Origin: JBBPZK01 sp965219175 | GTDB lineage: Bacteria; Actinomycetota; Rubrobacteria; Rubrobacterales; Rubrobacteraceae | DNA length: 64,000 bases | Assembly: GCA_965219175.1 (NCBI GenBank) | Contig: CBDCNI010000001.1 | Coordinates: 2,170,001 to 2,234,000 of the forward strand | Direction: 5' to 3' | Part shown: positions 40,483 to 49,203 of the stretch, piece after piece | Numbering within the stretch: position 1 is the stretch's first letter | Layout of the letters: every line of letters starts with the position of its first letter | Translations under genes and position numbers: made by a program | Notes under the pieces: generated by a model | What the model was told of the DNA's origin: nothing | The model's input: the letters and a program-made list of their open reading frames with translations, nothing else | Database searches by the model: none

Positions 40483-42180
40483 TTGACCCTCGAAGAGTTA
40501 ACCAGAACGCTCACGGATGAGTTCGAAGCGCGCTGCCTGGCGCCGGGCGACGTCCGGCGCGCCGTGCGGGGCTTGGCGCTGGAAGAGAGCGCGAAGGGAT
40601 GGCTGGAGCCGGACGAGGTCGTCATCACCGCACGGAAAGACCTGGACAGAGAGTACCTCGAAGGATTGGTCGAGGCGGACTCTCCGGGGCTCGTGTTGCG
40701 GGCGGAGAACGCTCCCCCCGAATTGGTCGAGCTTGCGCGGGAGTTAGGTCTCGGGCTCTTCACGGTATCTCCATCTACGCCGCTCCGTCGGCTCCTCTCC
40801 ATCTTTCACGCGGGTAACGACGATCTCCTGTTGCGCTCTCACGCCGTCGGCCGGGCGCTAATCGAGAGCGCTGGCGGTGAGGTCTCTTTAGGTAAGCTGA
40901 CGGCTCGTATCTCCGAGTTACTCGGGCGTTCGGTGGTGGTCGAGGACCCGGTCGGTCGCCTGCTGAACGTGGACCCGGACAGCCCGGACGAACTGGCGGT
41001 TCTGCTGGAGGAGCGCGGGTTGCGGGCTTCAAAGGGGCTCGGGGCCGACGAGACGCGCCGCGAGCGCCGCGACCGCTACGCCAGGTTGCCGGACGGCTTC
41101 CTATCGGTGCCGATAGAGCGGTGGCGGGTTGCCGATGGAGAGTTCTTCTGGACGCCAATCGGGGGCGGCGCGGCTCCGGCGGGGTATCTTTGGATCGAGC
41201 CGGGCGGTAAGCCTCTCGGGCCGGAGGACGTGGTGCTCCTGTACTGGGCGCGGCGGGTCCTCGAAACAGCGCTCGGCAAGGAGCGGGTCCGGCTCGAGAC
41301 GGAACTCGGCGTGCGAGGAGACTTTATAGACGACCTTACGAGCGGCCATTACGGCTCCGTCGAACTCTTGTTGCAGCGTGCCAGATACCTCGGCGCCGAT
41401 CTCTCCGGGGGCGGGTTGGTGGTGATTGTGGACATCGACGACTTCGCCCGATACCTCGACCGCCGCAAGCTGAAAGAGCCGGCCATCCAGGAGTTGAAGC
41501 GCAGGTTGGCCGACGCCACGCGCCTTCAGGCCCGCGAGCTCTTCTCGAACTTCCTGCTCGGCCCGCGCTCGGACAACGTCATACTCTTTATAGGAAGCTC
41601 CACGGAAACATCCGGGGAGGAACCGGCGGATCTACCGGAGATGGCGCTGCAACTCGCGGCGAGGATACAGCGTTACGTCAAGGGGCTCCTGCCGGATCTC
41701 ACCGTCTCCGTCGGGATCGGCCGCTACACCGAAAAACCGGCCTCTCTCCCGGACGCCTACTCCGAAGCGGAGGTGGCGCTGGAGATCGGACACCGCATCC
41801 ACGGCCCATCCTCAGTCTCTACTTTCGAGAGAGCCGGCACGTACAAGCTACTCTTCCGCGTCCTGCAAGAAGACCCGGCGGAGTTGGAGTTGTTCTACAG
41901 CGAGACGCTGAAGCCGGTGGTCGTCTACGACTCCCGCTACGGCACCGAACTCGTTCAGACGCTCACCACCTACCTCGACAACGACGCGAGCACCGTCAAG
42001 ACCGCCTCCGGGCTCTTCGCCCACCGCCACACCATCCGCTACAGACTCGACCGAGTTGGAGAGCTAACCGGCCTCGACGTAGACAAGAGCGAAGATAGGG
42101 AGCGTCTCACCCTCGGCATAAAAGCGATGCAACTCCTCGGACACGTCCCAGAACAGCCGTCGAACCTCGGAGACCGCTAG
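40483..42180 (+). CDS. PucR/CdaR-type transcriptional regulator
   Basis: 565 aa, TTG start at 40483 with AGGA 7 nt upstream. A long N-terminal region of about 270 residues has a GAF-like stretch (ISELLGRSVVVEDPVGRLLN). A GGDEF-like/CdaR middle domain follows (LVVIVDIDDFARYL, LTVSVGIGRYTEKPASLPDA, YSEAEVALEIG). The C-terminal PucR HTH reads LTTYLDNDASTVKTASGLFA with HRHTIRYRLDRV. Such proteins regulate purine, sugar-acid or amine catabolism in response to small molecules. It is divergent from uvrA and lies upstream of amt, which could be a target. Confidence 0.9.
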   Translation: MTLEELTRTLTDEFEARCLAPGDVRRAVRGLALEESAKGWLEPDEVVITARKDLDREYLEGLVEADSPGLVLRAENAPPELVELARELGLGLFTVSPSTPLRRLLSIFHAGNDDLLLRSHAVGRALIESAGGEVSLGKLTARISELLGRSVVVEDPVGRLLNVDPDSPDELAVLLEERGLRASKGLGADETRRERRDRYARLPDGFLSVPIERWRVADGEFFWTPIGGGAAPAGYLWIEPGGKPLGPEDVVLLYWARRVLETALGKERVRLETELGVRGDFIDDLTSGHYGSVELLLQRARYLGADLSGGGLVVIVDIDDFARYLDRRKLKEPAIQELKRRLADATRLQARELFSNFLLGPRSDNVILFIGSSTETSGEEPADLPEMALQLAARIQRYVKGLLPDLTVSVGIGRYTEKPASLPDAYSEAEVALEIGHRIHGPSSVSTFERAGTYKLLFRVLQEDPAELELFYSETLKPVVVYDSRYGTELVQTLTTYLDNDASTVKTASGLFAHRHTIRYRLDRVGELTGLDVDKSEDRERLTLGIKAMQLLGHVPEQPSNLGDR

Positions 42181-42334
42181 GCTGCTAGGCAGTATTCAGC
42201 GTATTTCTGTACAAAGAGAACAACAAAACGCCCTCTGAGACGCCCCATCTTTATACATTCGGCTAAAGACCTCTTTCACATAGGCGGGTATTCTGTGGTG
42301 GTCTGTAGGCTTCACACGTAGGAGGAGTAGAATT

Positions 42335-43777
42335 TTGCGTCGATTGAGTATGGTAGTTGCGGCGATGCTGGCGATGGTGGTGCTGGCGCCGGCGGTAGCG
42401 TTCGCGCAGGATAAGCCTACGGTGGCGAGCGTTTCTCTGGCGGTAGATACCATATGGGTGATCGTCGCGGCGGTGTTGGTGATCTTTATGCAGGCCGGAT
42501 TCGCCATGCTCGAAGTCGGGTTCTCACGGATGAAGAACGTCGGTAGCGTGGTGGCGAAGATCCTGGTGAACCTGGGGATCGCCGCGATCCTGTTCTGGGC
42601 TTTCGGCTTCGCGTTCGCCTTCTCCGACGGCGGGCCGCTCAACTCCGTTATCGGGCTGCACGGCTTTTTCCTGAACCTGGGCGGCGAAAACGTGGATAAG
42701 GTATTCGCCGGGCTCTCGTGGACGCAGGTGCCGCTCTCGGCCAAGTACCTCTTCCAGGTGGCGTTCTGCGCAGTCTCGCTCGCTATTGTGTGGGGTACGA
42801 TGCTGGAACGGACCAAGTTCGCCGTTTACGTGATCTTCGCGGTGGTCTTCGCCGGCCTCATCTACCCGATAGTGGGACATTGGATCTGGGGCGGCGGTTG
42901 GCTCGGCCAACTCGGGATGCAGGACTTCGCCGGATCTACGGTCGTCCACCTCTCTGGCGCTATGGCGGCGCTTGCCGGAACCTTGCTCCTCGGACCCCGC
43001 ATCGGCAAGTACGACGACAACGGAAACCCGATCACCATCCCCGGACACAATATGCCGCTGGCGGTGCTCGGCGTCCTTATACTGTGGGTCGGCTGGTTCG
43101 GCTTCAACCCCGGCTCTACGATGGCCGCGACCACCCAGGTCGCCGACGTGGCCCTCACGACAAACCTCGCCGCCGGCGCGGGCGTCCTCGGAGCCATGTT
43201 CATGAGCTACGTCTACCGGCGCAACGTCGATGTCGGCATGGGCGGCAACGGAGCCATCGCGGCCCTCGTCGCCATCACCGCCTCCTGCGCCTTCGTCGCG
43301 CCGTGGGCGTCTATCGTGATCGGCTTCCTTGCCGGAGTCATCATGTACGCCACACTCGTCTTCGTGGACCGAATCGGCGTGGACGATCCGCTCGGGGCCA
43401 TCGCGGCGCACGGGATGGGCGGTATCTGGGGCACGCTCTCTACCGGCCTCTTCACGACCCCCGCGCTTGCGGCGGTCGGCAAGCCGGGCCTGTTCTACGG
43501 CGGCGGGTTCACCCAACTCGGCGTACAGGCGCTCGGCGTGCTCGCTGCGGGAGGGTTCGTGTTCGTCTCTTCACTCGCGGTTTTCGCCCTCTTGAAGGCG
43601 ACCATAGGCATCCGCGTCAAGCCGGACGAGGAATTGAACGGCCTGGACATCAGCGAGCACGGTGTCTACGGTTATCCAGACCTCGTCGCCACCGACTACC
43701 AGAACGGCAGCGGCAATGGCAACGGCTACGGGTCCTCCGAGCAACGGGTTGGAGCGCCGTCCGAGGGTAACGCCTGA
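42335..43777 (+). CDS. amt: ammonium transporter
   Basis: Channel-like ammonium uptake protein. The 480-aa precursor starts at TTG 42335 (GGAGGAG upstream), with a signal peptide ending near AFAQ. The mature part has eleven helices; diagnostic parts are DFAGSTVVHLSGAMAALAGT and the pore histidines in VVHLSG and AAHGMGGIWGTL. The C-terminal tail is Gly/Asn/Ser-rich. No PII (glnK) gene follows, unlike many amt loci; a terminator lies just downstream. Confidence 0.96.
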   Translation: MRRLSMVVAAMLAMVVLAPAVAFAQDKPTVASVSLAVDTIWVIVAAVLVIFMQAGFAMLEVGFSRMKNVGSVVAKILVNLGIAAILFWAFGFAFAFSDGGPLNSVIGLHGFFLNLGGENVDKVFAGLSWTQVPLSAKYLFQVAFCAVSLAIVWGTMLERTKFAVYVIFAVVFAGLIYPIVGHWIWGGGWLGQLGMQDFAGSTVVHLSGAMAALAGTLLLGPRIGKYDDNGNPITIPGHNMPLAVLGVLILWVGWFGFNPGSTMAATTQVADVALTTNLAAGAGVLGAMFMSYVYRRNVDVGMGGNGAIAALVAITASCAFVAPWASIVIGFLAGVIMYATLVFVDRIGVDDPLGAIAAHGMGGIWGTLSTGLFTTPALAAVGKPGLFYGGGFTQLGVQALGVLAAGGFVFVSSLAVFALLKATIGIRVKPDEELNGLDISEHGVYGYPDLVATDYQNGSGNGNGYGSSEQRVGAPSEGNA

Positions 43778-43828
43778 TATAACAAAGGCTAGACCGGATC
43801 GGGGCTTTCCGTCCCGGTCCCTTTATGG

Positions 43829-43864
43829 GACTCCGGAGGTTATCATCTCCGGGGTCTTTTTGGT
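43829..43864 (+). terminator. intrinsic terminator after amt
   Basis: GACTCCGGAG (43829-43838) and CTCCGGGGTC (43847-43856) form a 10-bp stem with an 8-nt loop, followed by five T and a T-rich tail. A second hairpin (GACCGG/CCGGTC) lies just before it. Confidence 0.85.
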
Positions 43865-43888
43865 TCTTATTTGAGAGGAGGAGAACTT

Positions 43889-44170
43889 TTGGAAGCTCCA
43901 ATAACCCAGGCAACCGGACACAACAACAACATCGTCCTCGTCTACCCCGACCGCGTGGAACTGCGGAGCGGTTGGCAAGGACAAAACGTGGAATCCTTGA
44001 ACCTGCGGGAGATCTCGGGGACCACTATCCAGGGATGGGTCAACTGCACGATGACCATAACCAGCAACAAGGGCCGAGTCTACCAACTCACCCGCATGGC
44101 CCTCCCCGACGCCCGCCGCATAGAAAACACTATAGAACGCCAGAAACAGAAGGCCGGTCTCTACGAGTAG
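43889..44170 (+). CDS. small PH-domain-like protein
   Basis: 93 aa starting at TTG 43889, with AGGAGGAG just upstream. A beta-rich pattern NNIVLVYPDRVELRSGWQG, LNLREISGTTIQGWVNCTMT and TSNKGRVYQLTRMALPDARR, ending in a helix, fits bacterial PH-like domains. No catalytic residues. The TTG at 43871 in the same frame is a less likely start. Function unknown. Confidence 0.65.
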   Translation: MEAPITQATGHNNNIVLVYPDRVELRSGWQGQNVESLNLREISGTTIQGWVNCTMTITSNKGRVYQLTRMALPDARRIENTIERQKQKAGLYE

Positions 44171-44247
44171 ATAAAGTAGCGTCCTGCGGTCACCCTGGAA
44201 AGGCGATTCTTGTACAGTAGGCTGTTAGAACGCTTTCCGGGGAGGTT

Positions 44248-45075
44248 TTGAGTGGTAGAGGCACACCGGCAGTTGAGAGAGAAAATCTTCCGTTGAAGAC
44301 TTTCCCTGTCCGCCACCCACTCATCTTCTCGTTGTTGATCTTGGTGACGCTCTTCTGCCTCACTTTCTTGAGCAGAGCAATTCTGCCGTCCGCCATTGTG
44401 GGCAACGTGTCAGGACTCTCACCGGGAGCGCTCGAACAGCCATCCGGCCTGGGCGGGGCTTTCAAATCTCTAAAGACCGCCGATAACTTGTTCTGGCTCC
44501 TCTCGATCCTGCTGGCCGCCGCCCTGCTCTCGTGGCTCCGCTGGTGGCGGGAGGCCGGGTTCAGGCGCTCCCGGCGACGTAACTGGTATCTGTTGATACT
44601 GCCTCTCGCCCTATGCGTCTTCGCGCTCTCGGGCGGCATCCAGAGCCCGTCCGCCGGGCTACTCGTCACCCAGCTCATCGTAATGCTCCTCGCGACGTTT
44701 GGAGAGGAGATCATCTTCCGCGGCATCCTTTGGAAAGCCCTGATCCCAACCGGCCCGATCCGCGCGATGTTCGCCACATCCCTCCTTTCCGGCGCTCTGC
44801 AACTGGGCAGAGTACTCACCGACGGTCCCTGGCCGGAGGCTGTCTACGTGACGCTGCTGGCGTTCTGCGGCGGCTTCACCTGGGCGGCACTCCGTTTCCG
44901 CACCCGCTCCATCTGGCCGGCCTTCATAGTCCACACCGCCCTGGTCCTCACCACCAGCCTCGCGCTCCTCGGCCCCGGCGCCTACCCGATATTCCTCATC
45001 TCCATCACGCTCGGCTCTCTCATCTACGGTCTATTCCTGCTCCGCAACCGGAGTGTGCGCGCAGATGGAGGCTAG
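44248..45075 (+). CDS. CPBP (CAAX-type) intramembrane protease homologue, one ligand missing
   Basis: 275 aa with about seven membrane helices. Motif 1 FGEEIIFRGILWKA has the Glu-Glu and Arg of the family. Motif 2, normally FxxxH, reads SLLSGALQLGR, with Gln where the His should be; motif 3 FIVHTAL keeps its His. With one metal ligand lost, activity is doubtful, though some family members are non-catalytic. The TTG start at 44248 is only 2 nt after GGAGG, so an internal TTG (44296) is possible. Confidence 0.75.
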   Translation: MSGRGTPAVERENLPLKTFPVRHPLIFSLLILVTLFCLTFLSRAILPSAIVGNVSGLSPGALEQPSGLGGAFKSLKTADNLFWLLSILLAAALLSWLRWWREAGFRRSRRRNWYLLILPLALCVFALSGGIQSPSAGLLVTQLIVMLLATFGEEIIFRGILWKALIPTGPIRAMFATSLLSGALQLGRVLTDGPWPEAVYVTLLAFCGGFTWAALRFRTRSIWPAFIVHTALVLTTSLALLGPGAYPIFLISITLGSLIYGLFLLRNRSVRADGG

Positions 45076-45170
45076 CCGGCAAGCTCTCATCGTACGAAAT
45101 TCACGAAATACCCACCGAATGCTAGAATTGTTTTGCCCGAAAGTTCGAATATCAGGCAAAGAGGTGAGAG

Positions 45171-45455
45171 GTGGACGTAAGCAAAGTCGGCAAGAGAGGT
45201 TCAGTTGTGATTCCTGCGCCGCTCCGGCGTCGGTTCGGGATCCAGGAAGGTTCCCTGGTAGTGGCGGAGGCGACGGAGGAGGGCGTTTTGATCCGTCCGG
45301 CGGTCGCCGTACCCGTCGAGGTTTATTCTCCGCTGCGCAAGGCGGAGTTCCTACTCTCGAACGCAGTGGACGGCGAAGACTACTCTTGGGCCGTCGCCGA
45401 GGTGCGTCGAATGGGATTGAACCCGGAGGAAATTCTACACCGAAAGTCTGAGTAG
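45171..45455 (+). CDS. AbrB/MazE-type antitoxin
   Basis: 94 aa from GTG 45171. The swapped-hairpin AbrB core is at the N-terminus: VGKRGSVVIPAPLRRRFGIQ, then EGSLVVAEATEEGVLIRPAV. The C-terminal half carries an LRKAEFLLSNAVDGEDYSWA helix for toxin binding. Its stop is 28 nt before the PIN gene, so the two form a toxin-antitoxin unit. Confidence 0.85.
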   Translation: MDVSKVGKRGSVVIPAPLRRRFGIQEGSLVVAEATEEGVLIRPAVAVPVEVYSPLRKAEFLLSNAVDGEDYSWAVAEVRRMGLNPEEILHRKSE

Positions 45456-45483
45456 CCAGGCGTTCATCGCTCCCTGGTCCACC

Positions 45484-45897
45484 GTGCATAAGCTCTTTCT
45501 GGACGCCAACGTACTCTTCTCCGCAGCCTATCGTCCCAACACGCCGATCCGACGACTATGGAGGTTATCCGAAACCAGGCTCTTCACCTCATCCTACGCT
45601 GTAGGAGAAGCGTACCGAAACCTTCTCGAAGACCAGCAAAGGAGAGATCTCACAGAGCTGCTGGTTCCGATATCCGTTGTAGAAACATCGACGGATACCG
45701 ACGCCTCGCCTACACCGGAAACCGCAAAGCTCCCCGAAAAAGACGTACTTATATTACTTGCCGCAATAGTCGCCGGTGCGACACATTTGATCACCGGCGA
45801 CGTTACCCACTTCGGCCAATACGGCGAGCAGGTCGAAGGTATCCTGGTGCTCTCCCCCGCCGTTTACCTGCGCGAGTACAAGAACCCGGAAAGTTAA
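45484..45897 (+). CDS. PIN-domain toxin
   Basis: 137 aa from GTG 45484. All four acidic positions expected of an active PIN nuclease are present: FLDANVLFSAA, VGEAYRNLLED, LPEKDVLILLAA and LITGDVTHFGQY. It is thus intact, unlike the PIN gene at 22183. Partner of the AbrB-type antitoxin immediately upstream. Target RNA unknown. Confidence 0.87.
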   Translation: MHKLFLDANVLFSAAYRPNTPIRRLWRLSETRLFTSSYAVGEAYRNLLEDQQRRDLTELLVPISVVETSTDTDASPTPETAKLPEKDVLILLAAIVAGATHLITGDVTHFGQYGEQVEGILVLSPAVYLREYKNPES

Positions 45898-46006
45898 GCT
45901 GACTGTCTTTACGCTTCATCACACTCGGCGGTTCCCGAATCACCGTAAGCCTAACTAGGCGCCAACTTCATGGACCCGAGCAACGAGCTCGAGCGAGGTG
46001 TATATC

Positions 46007-46894
46007 TCATGTTTTTACAGACTCTACCATCCTTTGCCCTCTCACCAAAAAAGCCCGTGGCAAGCCTGCTACCCGTCGGGAGAGCGGTGGGTTGGTCCAC
46101 CGACCAAAACCCGCTCCTTCTTCACCAGGCTGTGTTACTCGCACCCTCCAACCGTGGCTCTCCAGCAGGGCTTCCGGATCGTTGGTCCCGAAACGTCCGG
46201 GCGCGCCGCGGCCGGCCAGGATGGCAAGCTGCGGCCATGCCGCCGGAGAGAACAGGAAATCCCTGTTCATCACGTCGAGCCCGAGAAGGCTGCCGGGCGC
46301 CGACAGCGCGGCCACCTTCTCCAGGAGGCTTTGTACGGCCGCGTTGGGCAGGTAGAGGAGAAGTCCTTCTATAAGCCAGACCGACGGCTCTTCCGCTTTG
46401 TAACCGGCGGCGAGGAGCGCTTCGGGCCAGTTCTCCAGCTTCAGGTCCGCCCTGACCGAATGCCTCCGGCAAGTCGCGCGGGCTCCGACTGCGGAGATCT
46501 CATTTTCTTTGGCATCCAGCACTTCCGCCAGGTCCATCTCGTAAAGATGCGTATGGGGAGGCCAACCCAGGCGGAATGCGCGCGTATCCATACCAGCGGC
46601 GGCGATGACCACCTGACGCACGCCTTGACGCGCATCGCTTGCCTCGCAGGCGTCGAGCAGGAAATTATCGAAGAAGCGGGTCCGGATCACACCGTACAAG
46701 CCAGGCCCCGCTGAGAGCGAGGCGAACTCCATTCGCTCGAGCCAGGCGAAGCCATCAGGGCCGGCCAGCGCTGCGGCAAGGGGGTCTTCGAACAAGGCAT
46801 CCGGGCGCTCACTTTCTCGGGCTCGCGCGGCCGCCATCCATCGCGCCGTCGGCGCCACGGGGTTGGCTTCGGTATCCGGGCGTGTGCCGGTCAT
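46007..46894 (-). CDS. class I SAM-dependent methyltransferase (LCM/TIGR00027 family)
   Basis: 295 aa. Family features: PTARWMAAARARESERPDAL near the start, TRFFDNFLLDAC, the SAM-binding VVIAAAGMDTRAFRLGWPPH, the acidic loop LYEMDLAEVLDAKE and WLIEGLLLYLPNAAV. Related to leucine carboxymethyltransferases and to mycobacterial putative O-methyltransferases. ATG 46894 overlaps the stop of the upstream hydrolase gene by 4 nt. Substrate unknown. Confidence 0.9.
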   Translation of the reverse strand: MTGTRPDTEANPVAPTARWMAAARARESERPDALFEDPLAAALAGPDGFAWLERMEFASLSAGPGLYGVIRTRFFDNFLLDACEASDARQGVRQVVIAAAGMDTRAFRLGWPPHTHLYEMDLAEVLDAKENEISAVGARATCRRHSVRADLKLENWPEALLAAGYKAEEPSVWLIEGLLLYLPNAAVQSLLEKVAALSAPGSLLGLDVMNRDFLFSPAAWPQLAILAGRGAPGRFGTNDPEALLESHGWRVRVTQPGEEGAGFGRWTNPPLSRRVAGLPRAFLVRGQRMVESVKT

Positions 46895-48177
46895 CCGGTT
46901 TGCCGGCCCGATCGCGGCGCGAGCCAGTCCCGTATAAGAGGCAACGAACCGGTCCTGGCGCCGGGTCCCACGAACATCCCCACGTGACCGGCGTTTAGAG
47001 AGATGGATGTCTTGTCCAGGCTATTGGCGAGCGTGGTCGTGGCCCTTGTCTGGGAGGAGGGTACGACATAGTCCCACTTACCAGAGACGTTGAGCACCGC
47101 GCACTCAATATTCGAGAGATCCACCAGTCGCCCGCGAAGCTTTATGCGTCTGTTGACGAGGCCGTTGCGCTGGTAGAAGTCCGCGACCCACTCCCGAAAA
47201 GCCTCTCCAGGAAACGGCGCCGCGTCGTCGACCCACCGGCTCGCCGCCAGCCAAGACCGGAAGGACACGTCTCTCCTACTCATGTCTCGCAACTTCCGCA
47301 AAGCCATGTCGTAGACACCGGGGCCGAAAGGACGGGCGGCCGCGCCGAGAGCGATCGCCTGCATGGAGGACGCTGACTGGATGACAGTGCTGGCGAGATC
47401 CGTTGGTAGGTTGCCGAGAAACCGCGGCACCACTGCCGGATCGAAGAACGCGCCCCCGCTCCTGCTGGCAAGCGTCCAGAGACCGAGGAGTCCCGGCCTA
47501 CTCGGGGCGAACTCTGTTGGGGCGGAGAGAAGGGCGAGGTTCCTGACGGGTCCTTCCGGAAAGAGAGCCGCGTACATGGCGCACATCGTGCCGCCCTGAG
47601 ACTGTCCGAGAAGGCTGATCTCAGCGGCGCCCGAGGTTTCGAGAACCGTCCGTACAGCGGCGTCCAAGTAGTCGAGGATCAAATCTCCGAGAGATAACCC
47701 CGCATCCTCGGGACCCAGGGTCCCAAAATCAAGCATGTACACGTCGAAGCCCTCGCTGACCAGGTATTCGACCAGGCTGTTGCCCGGCGTCAGGTCCAGT
47801 ATGTAGGGCTTGAGCACGAAAGCGTAGGTCAGGAGTATAGGTACGGAGTGTCGGTTGCCGGAGCCGTCGGGACGCCGGTAACGGTAGAGGCTGGCCTTAC
47901 CATCCTGCCAGACTACCTCTTTGGGCGTAGCTCCCGTTTCGACCTCGATCTCGTTCACGAGCACGTGCGTACCCGTAGCGTACTTTCTGGCCCGGATCGT
48001 CACCGGGTCGTCGTAATCGTTGAGCTTCAACGGACCGGGTAGACACGCGCCGAACCGATTGACCGGGCTCCGTTCCATCTTCCCGTTCTCGGGGGCGGCG
48101 AGATCCCGGATCACGCCCGACCCCTCGCTAGACCGTCCGCTTTCCAAACGGACCAACGAGTGTTCCACCCTTCGCAA
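46891..48177 (-). CDS. PHA synthase-like alpha/beta hydrolase with serine nucleophile
   Basis: 428 aa. The organisation follows class III PHA synthase (PhaC): VPILLTYAFVLKPYILDLTP near residue 110, YLVSEGFDVYMLDFGTLGPE, the lipase-like box LLGQSQGGTMCAM, and the C-terminal KWDYVVPSSQ and LNAGHVGMFVG with the catalytic Asp and His. In true PHA synthases the box is GxCxGG; here Cys is Ser, so it may act as a hydrolase or an unusual polymerase. The TTG start at 48177 is uncertain; ATG 33 codons downstream is an alternative. Coupled with the methyltransferase by a 4-nt overlap. No PhaE partner seen. Confidence 0.75.
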   Translation of the reverse strand: MRRVEHSLVRLESGRSSEGSGVIRDLAAPENGKMERSPVNRFGACLPGPLKLNDYDDPVTIRARKYATGTHVLVNEIEVETGATPKEVVWQDGKASLYRYRRPDGSGNRHSVPILLTYAFVLKPYILDLTPGNSLVEYLVSEGFDVYMLDFGTLGPEDAGLSLGDLILDYLDAAVRTVLETSGAAEISLLGQSQGGTMCAMYAALFPEGPVRNLALLSAPTEFAPSRPGLLGLWTLASRSGGAFFDPAVVPRFLGNLPTDLASTVIQSASSMQAIALGAAARPFGPGVYDMALRKLRDMSRRDVSFRSWLAASRWVDDAAPFPGEAFREWVADFYQRNGLVNRRIKLRGRLVDLSNIECAVLNVSGKWDYVVPSSQTRATTTLANSLDKTSISLNAGHVGMFVGPGARTGSLPLIRDWLAPRSGRQTG

Positions 48178-48256
48178 CCAAGCATTTCTCTCTCCTCTGG
48201 TTCGAGTCTTCCTGTCAAAGCACCGTGCTCGTTCATAAAGGCCGCCGGATCAGAGT

Positions 48257-48391
48257 TCAGGTTATGATACCCGCACTTCCTCTCATCCGGAAGTCGATCT
48301 TATTGTTCTTATCTCTCCTGTCCACGCTCACGAAATTTACATCACAACATCGGCGCCACTTTCACGACAACCCGTCTCAGGATGAAATTCA
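48257..48391 (-). CDS. possible 44-aa basic protein with strong ribosome site
   Basis: AGGAGGTG lies 5 nt upstream of ATG 48391. The frame gives MNFILRRVVVKWRRCCDVNF and ends NKIDFRMRGSAGIIT at TGA 48257. It is rich in Arg/Lys and has two adjacent cysteines. It precedes the PHA-synthase-like gene by about 80 nt and could be a leader peptide. Only the ribosome site supports it. Nothing else is seen in 48178-48783 except a weak plus-strand frame starting at ATG 48618 (45 aa, no ribosome site). Confidence 0.35.
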
Positions 48392-48783
48392 TATTTTCAC
48401 CTCCTGCGTTATTGTGCGTCGGACTCCAAAGCCCGATTCGAATTCGAGCATTCGCCGCGCCGCGCTATCTCTCTGCCGGATGTATATTTGACTCTATGCC
48501 CCACCGGGAAACTTGCGAACGCGTTTTCGCTGCTAAACAGATAATTTGTGTCAAAAGGTGCAGATTTTTTGGTTCAGAGCATGTAGGAATCGGAAGTCGG
48601 AGATTCAGTATGCTTCAATGGACCCAATCTTGGATCCACCACTGCTTATAGAGACTCGCGAGCTAGAGACCAGCCCGAAGCTCGAAGGTTGGCATGCCGG
48701 GCTCTCCGGTGGAACGGGAAGTGTGACTTGGGATCACGCGGAGCAGGAGACGTAGAGTTTACAGTGACGACGATAGTGGGGCG

Positions 48784-49182
48784 ATGATGAGCGGTAGAGA
48801 GGATCCCAGCATGGGATTGACCGAAGCGGCGCAGACACTGGAAGAGTGTTTTGACGAGATCTTCGGGGACTACAAACGCCGGCTGCGGGAGATCGGCAGC
48901 CTCATGATCCTCGGGGACGGGACCAGCCCCGCGCAACTGGAGGCCAACGCCAGGAGCATACTGGAGCGGACGGCGAAGGTGCTGCGGGGCGAGGAGAAGT
49001 CGCTGCTCGCGGTCGAGGAGGAGATCTACCGAAACATCGAAGCTTCCAAAGAGCCTCTAAACCCGCACCCGGACGAGTCATTCCGGGCCGGCGTCGCGCT
49101 GTGTAAGGCGGCGATTTCGGTGGTGATGAATAGGCTGACCCCCGGAACGTCACCGGACGAGATTAGCGGAAATCGCCCTTGA
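48784..49182 (+). CDS. helical protein of unknown function, sensor-like
   Basis: 132 aa. All-helical pattern: LTEAAQTLEECFDEIFGDYK, GTSPAQLEANARSILERTAK, VLRGEEKSLLAVEEEIYRNI, then SFRAGVALCKAAISVVMNRL. It looks like the helical input domains found before PAS or kinase modules, but no such module follows. Its stop lies 22 nt before a LuxR-type gene; the two may be one unit. ATG 48787 is an equally good start. Confidence 0.55.
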   Translation: MMSGREDPSMGLTEAAQTLEECFDEIFGDYKRRLREIGSLMILGDGTSPAQLEANARSILERTAKVLRGEEKSLLAVEEEIYRNIEASKEPLNPHPDESFRAGVALCKAAISVVMNRLTPGTSPDEISGNRP

Positions 49183-49203
49183 GGTCCAGGAGGAATAGTC
49201 AGC

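Noticed and set aside
42524..43516. 330-codon minus-strand frame opposite amt
   Set aside because: Shadow of a clear ammonium transporter gene; composition dominated by Arg, Glu and His.
34690..45950. 14-nt match CCCGAATCACCGTA near 34694 and 45936
   Set aside because: Matches of this length are expected by chance in 64 kb, and the flanks are unrelated.
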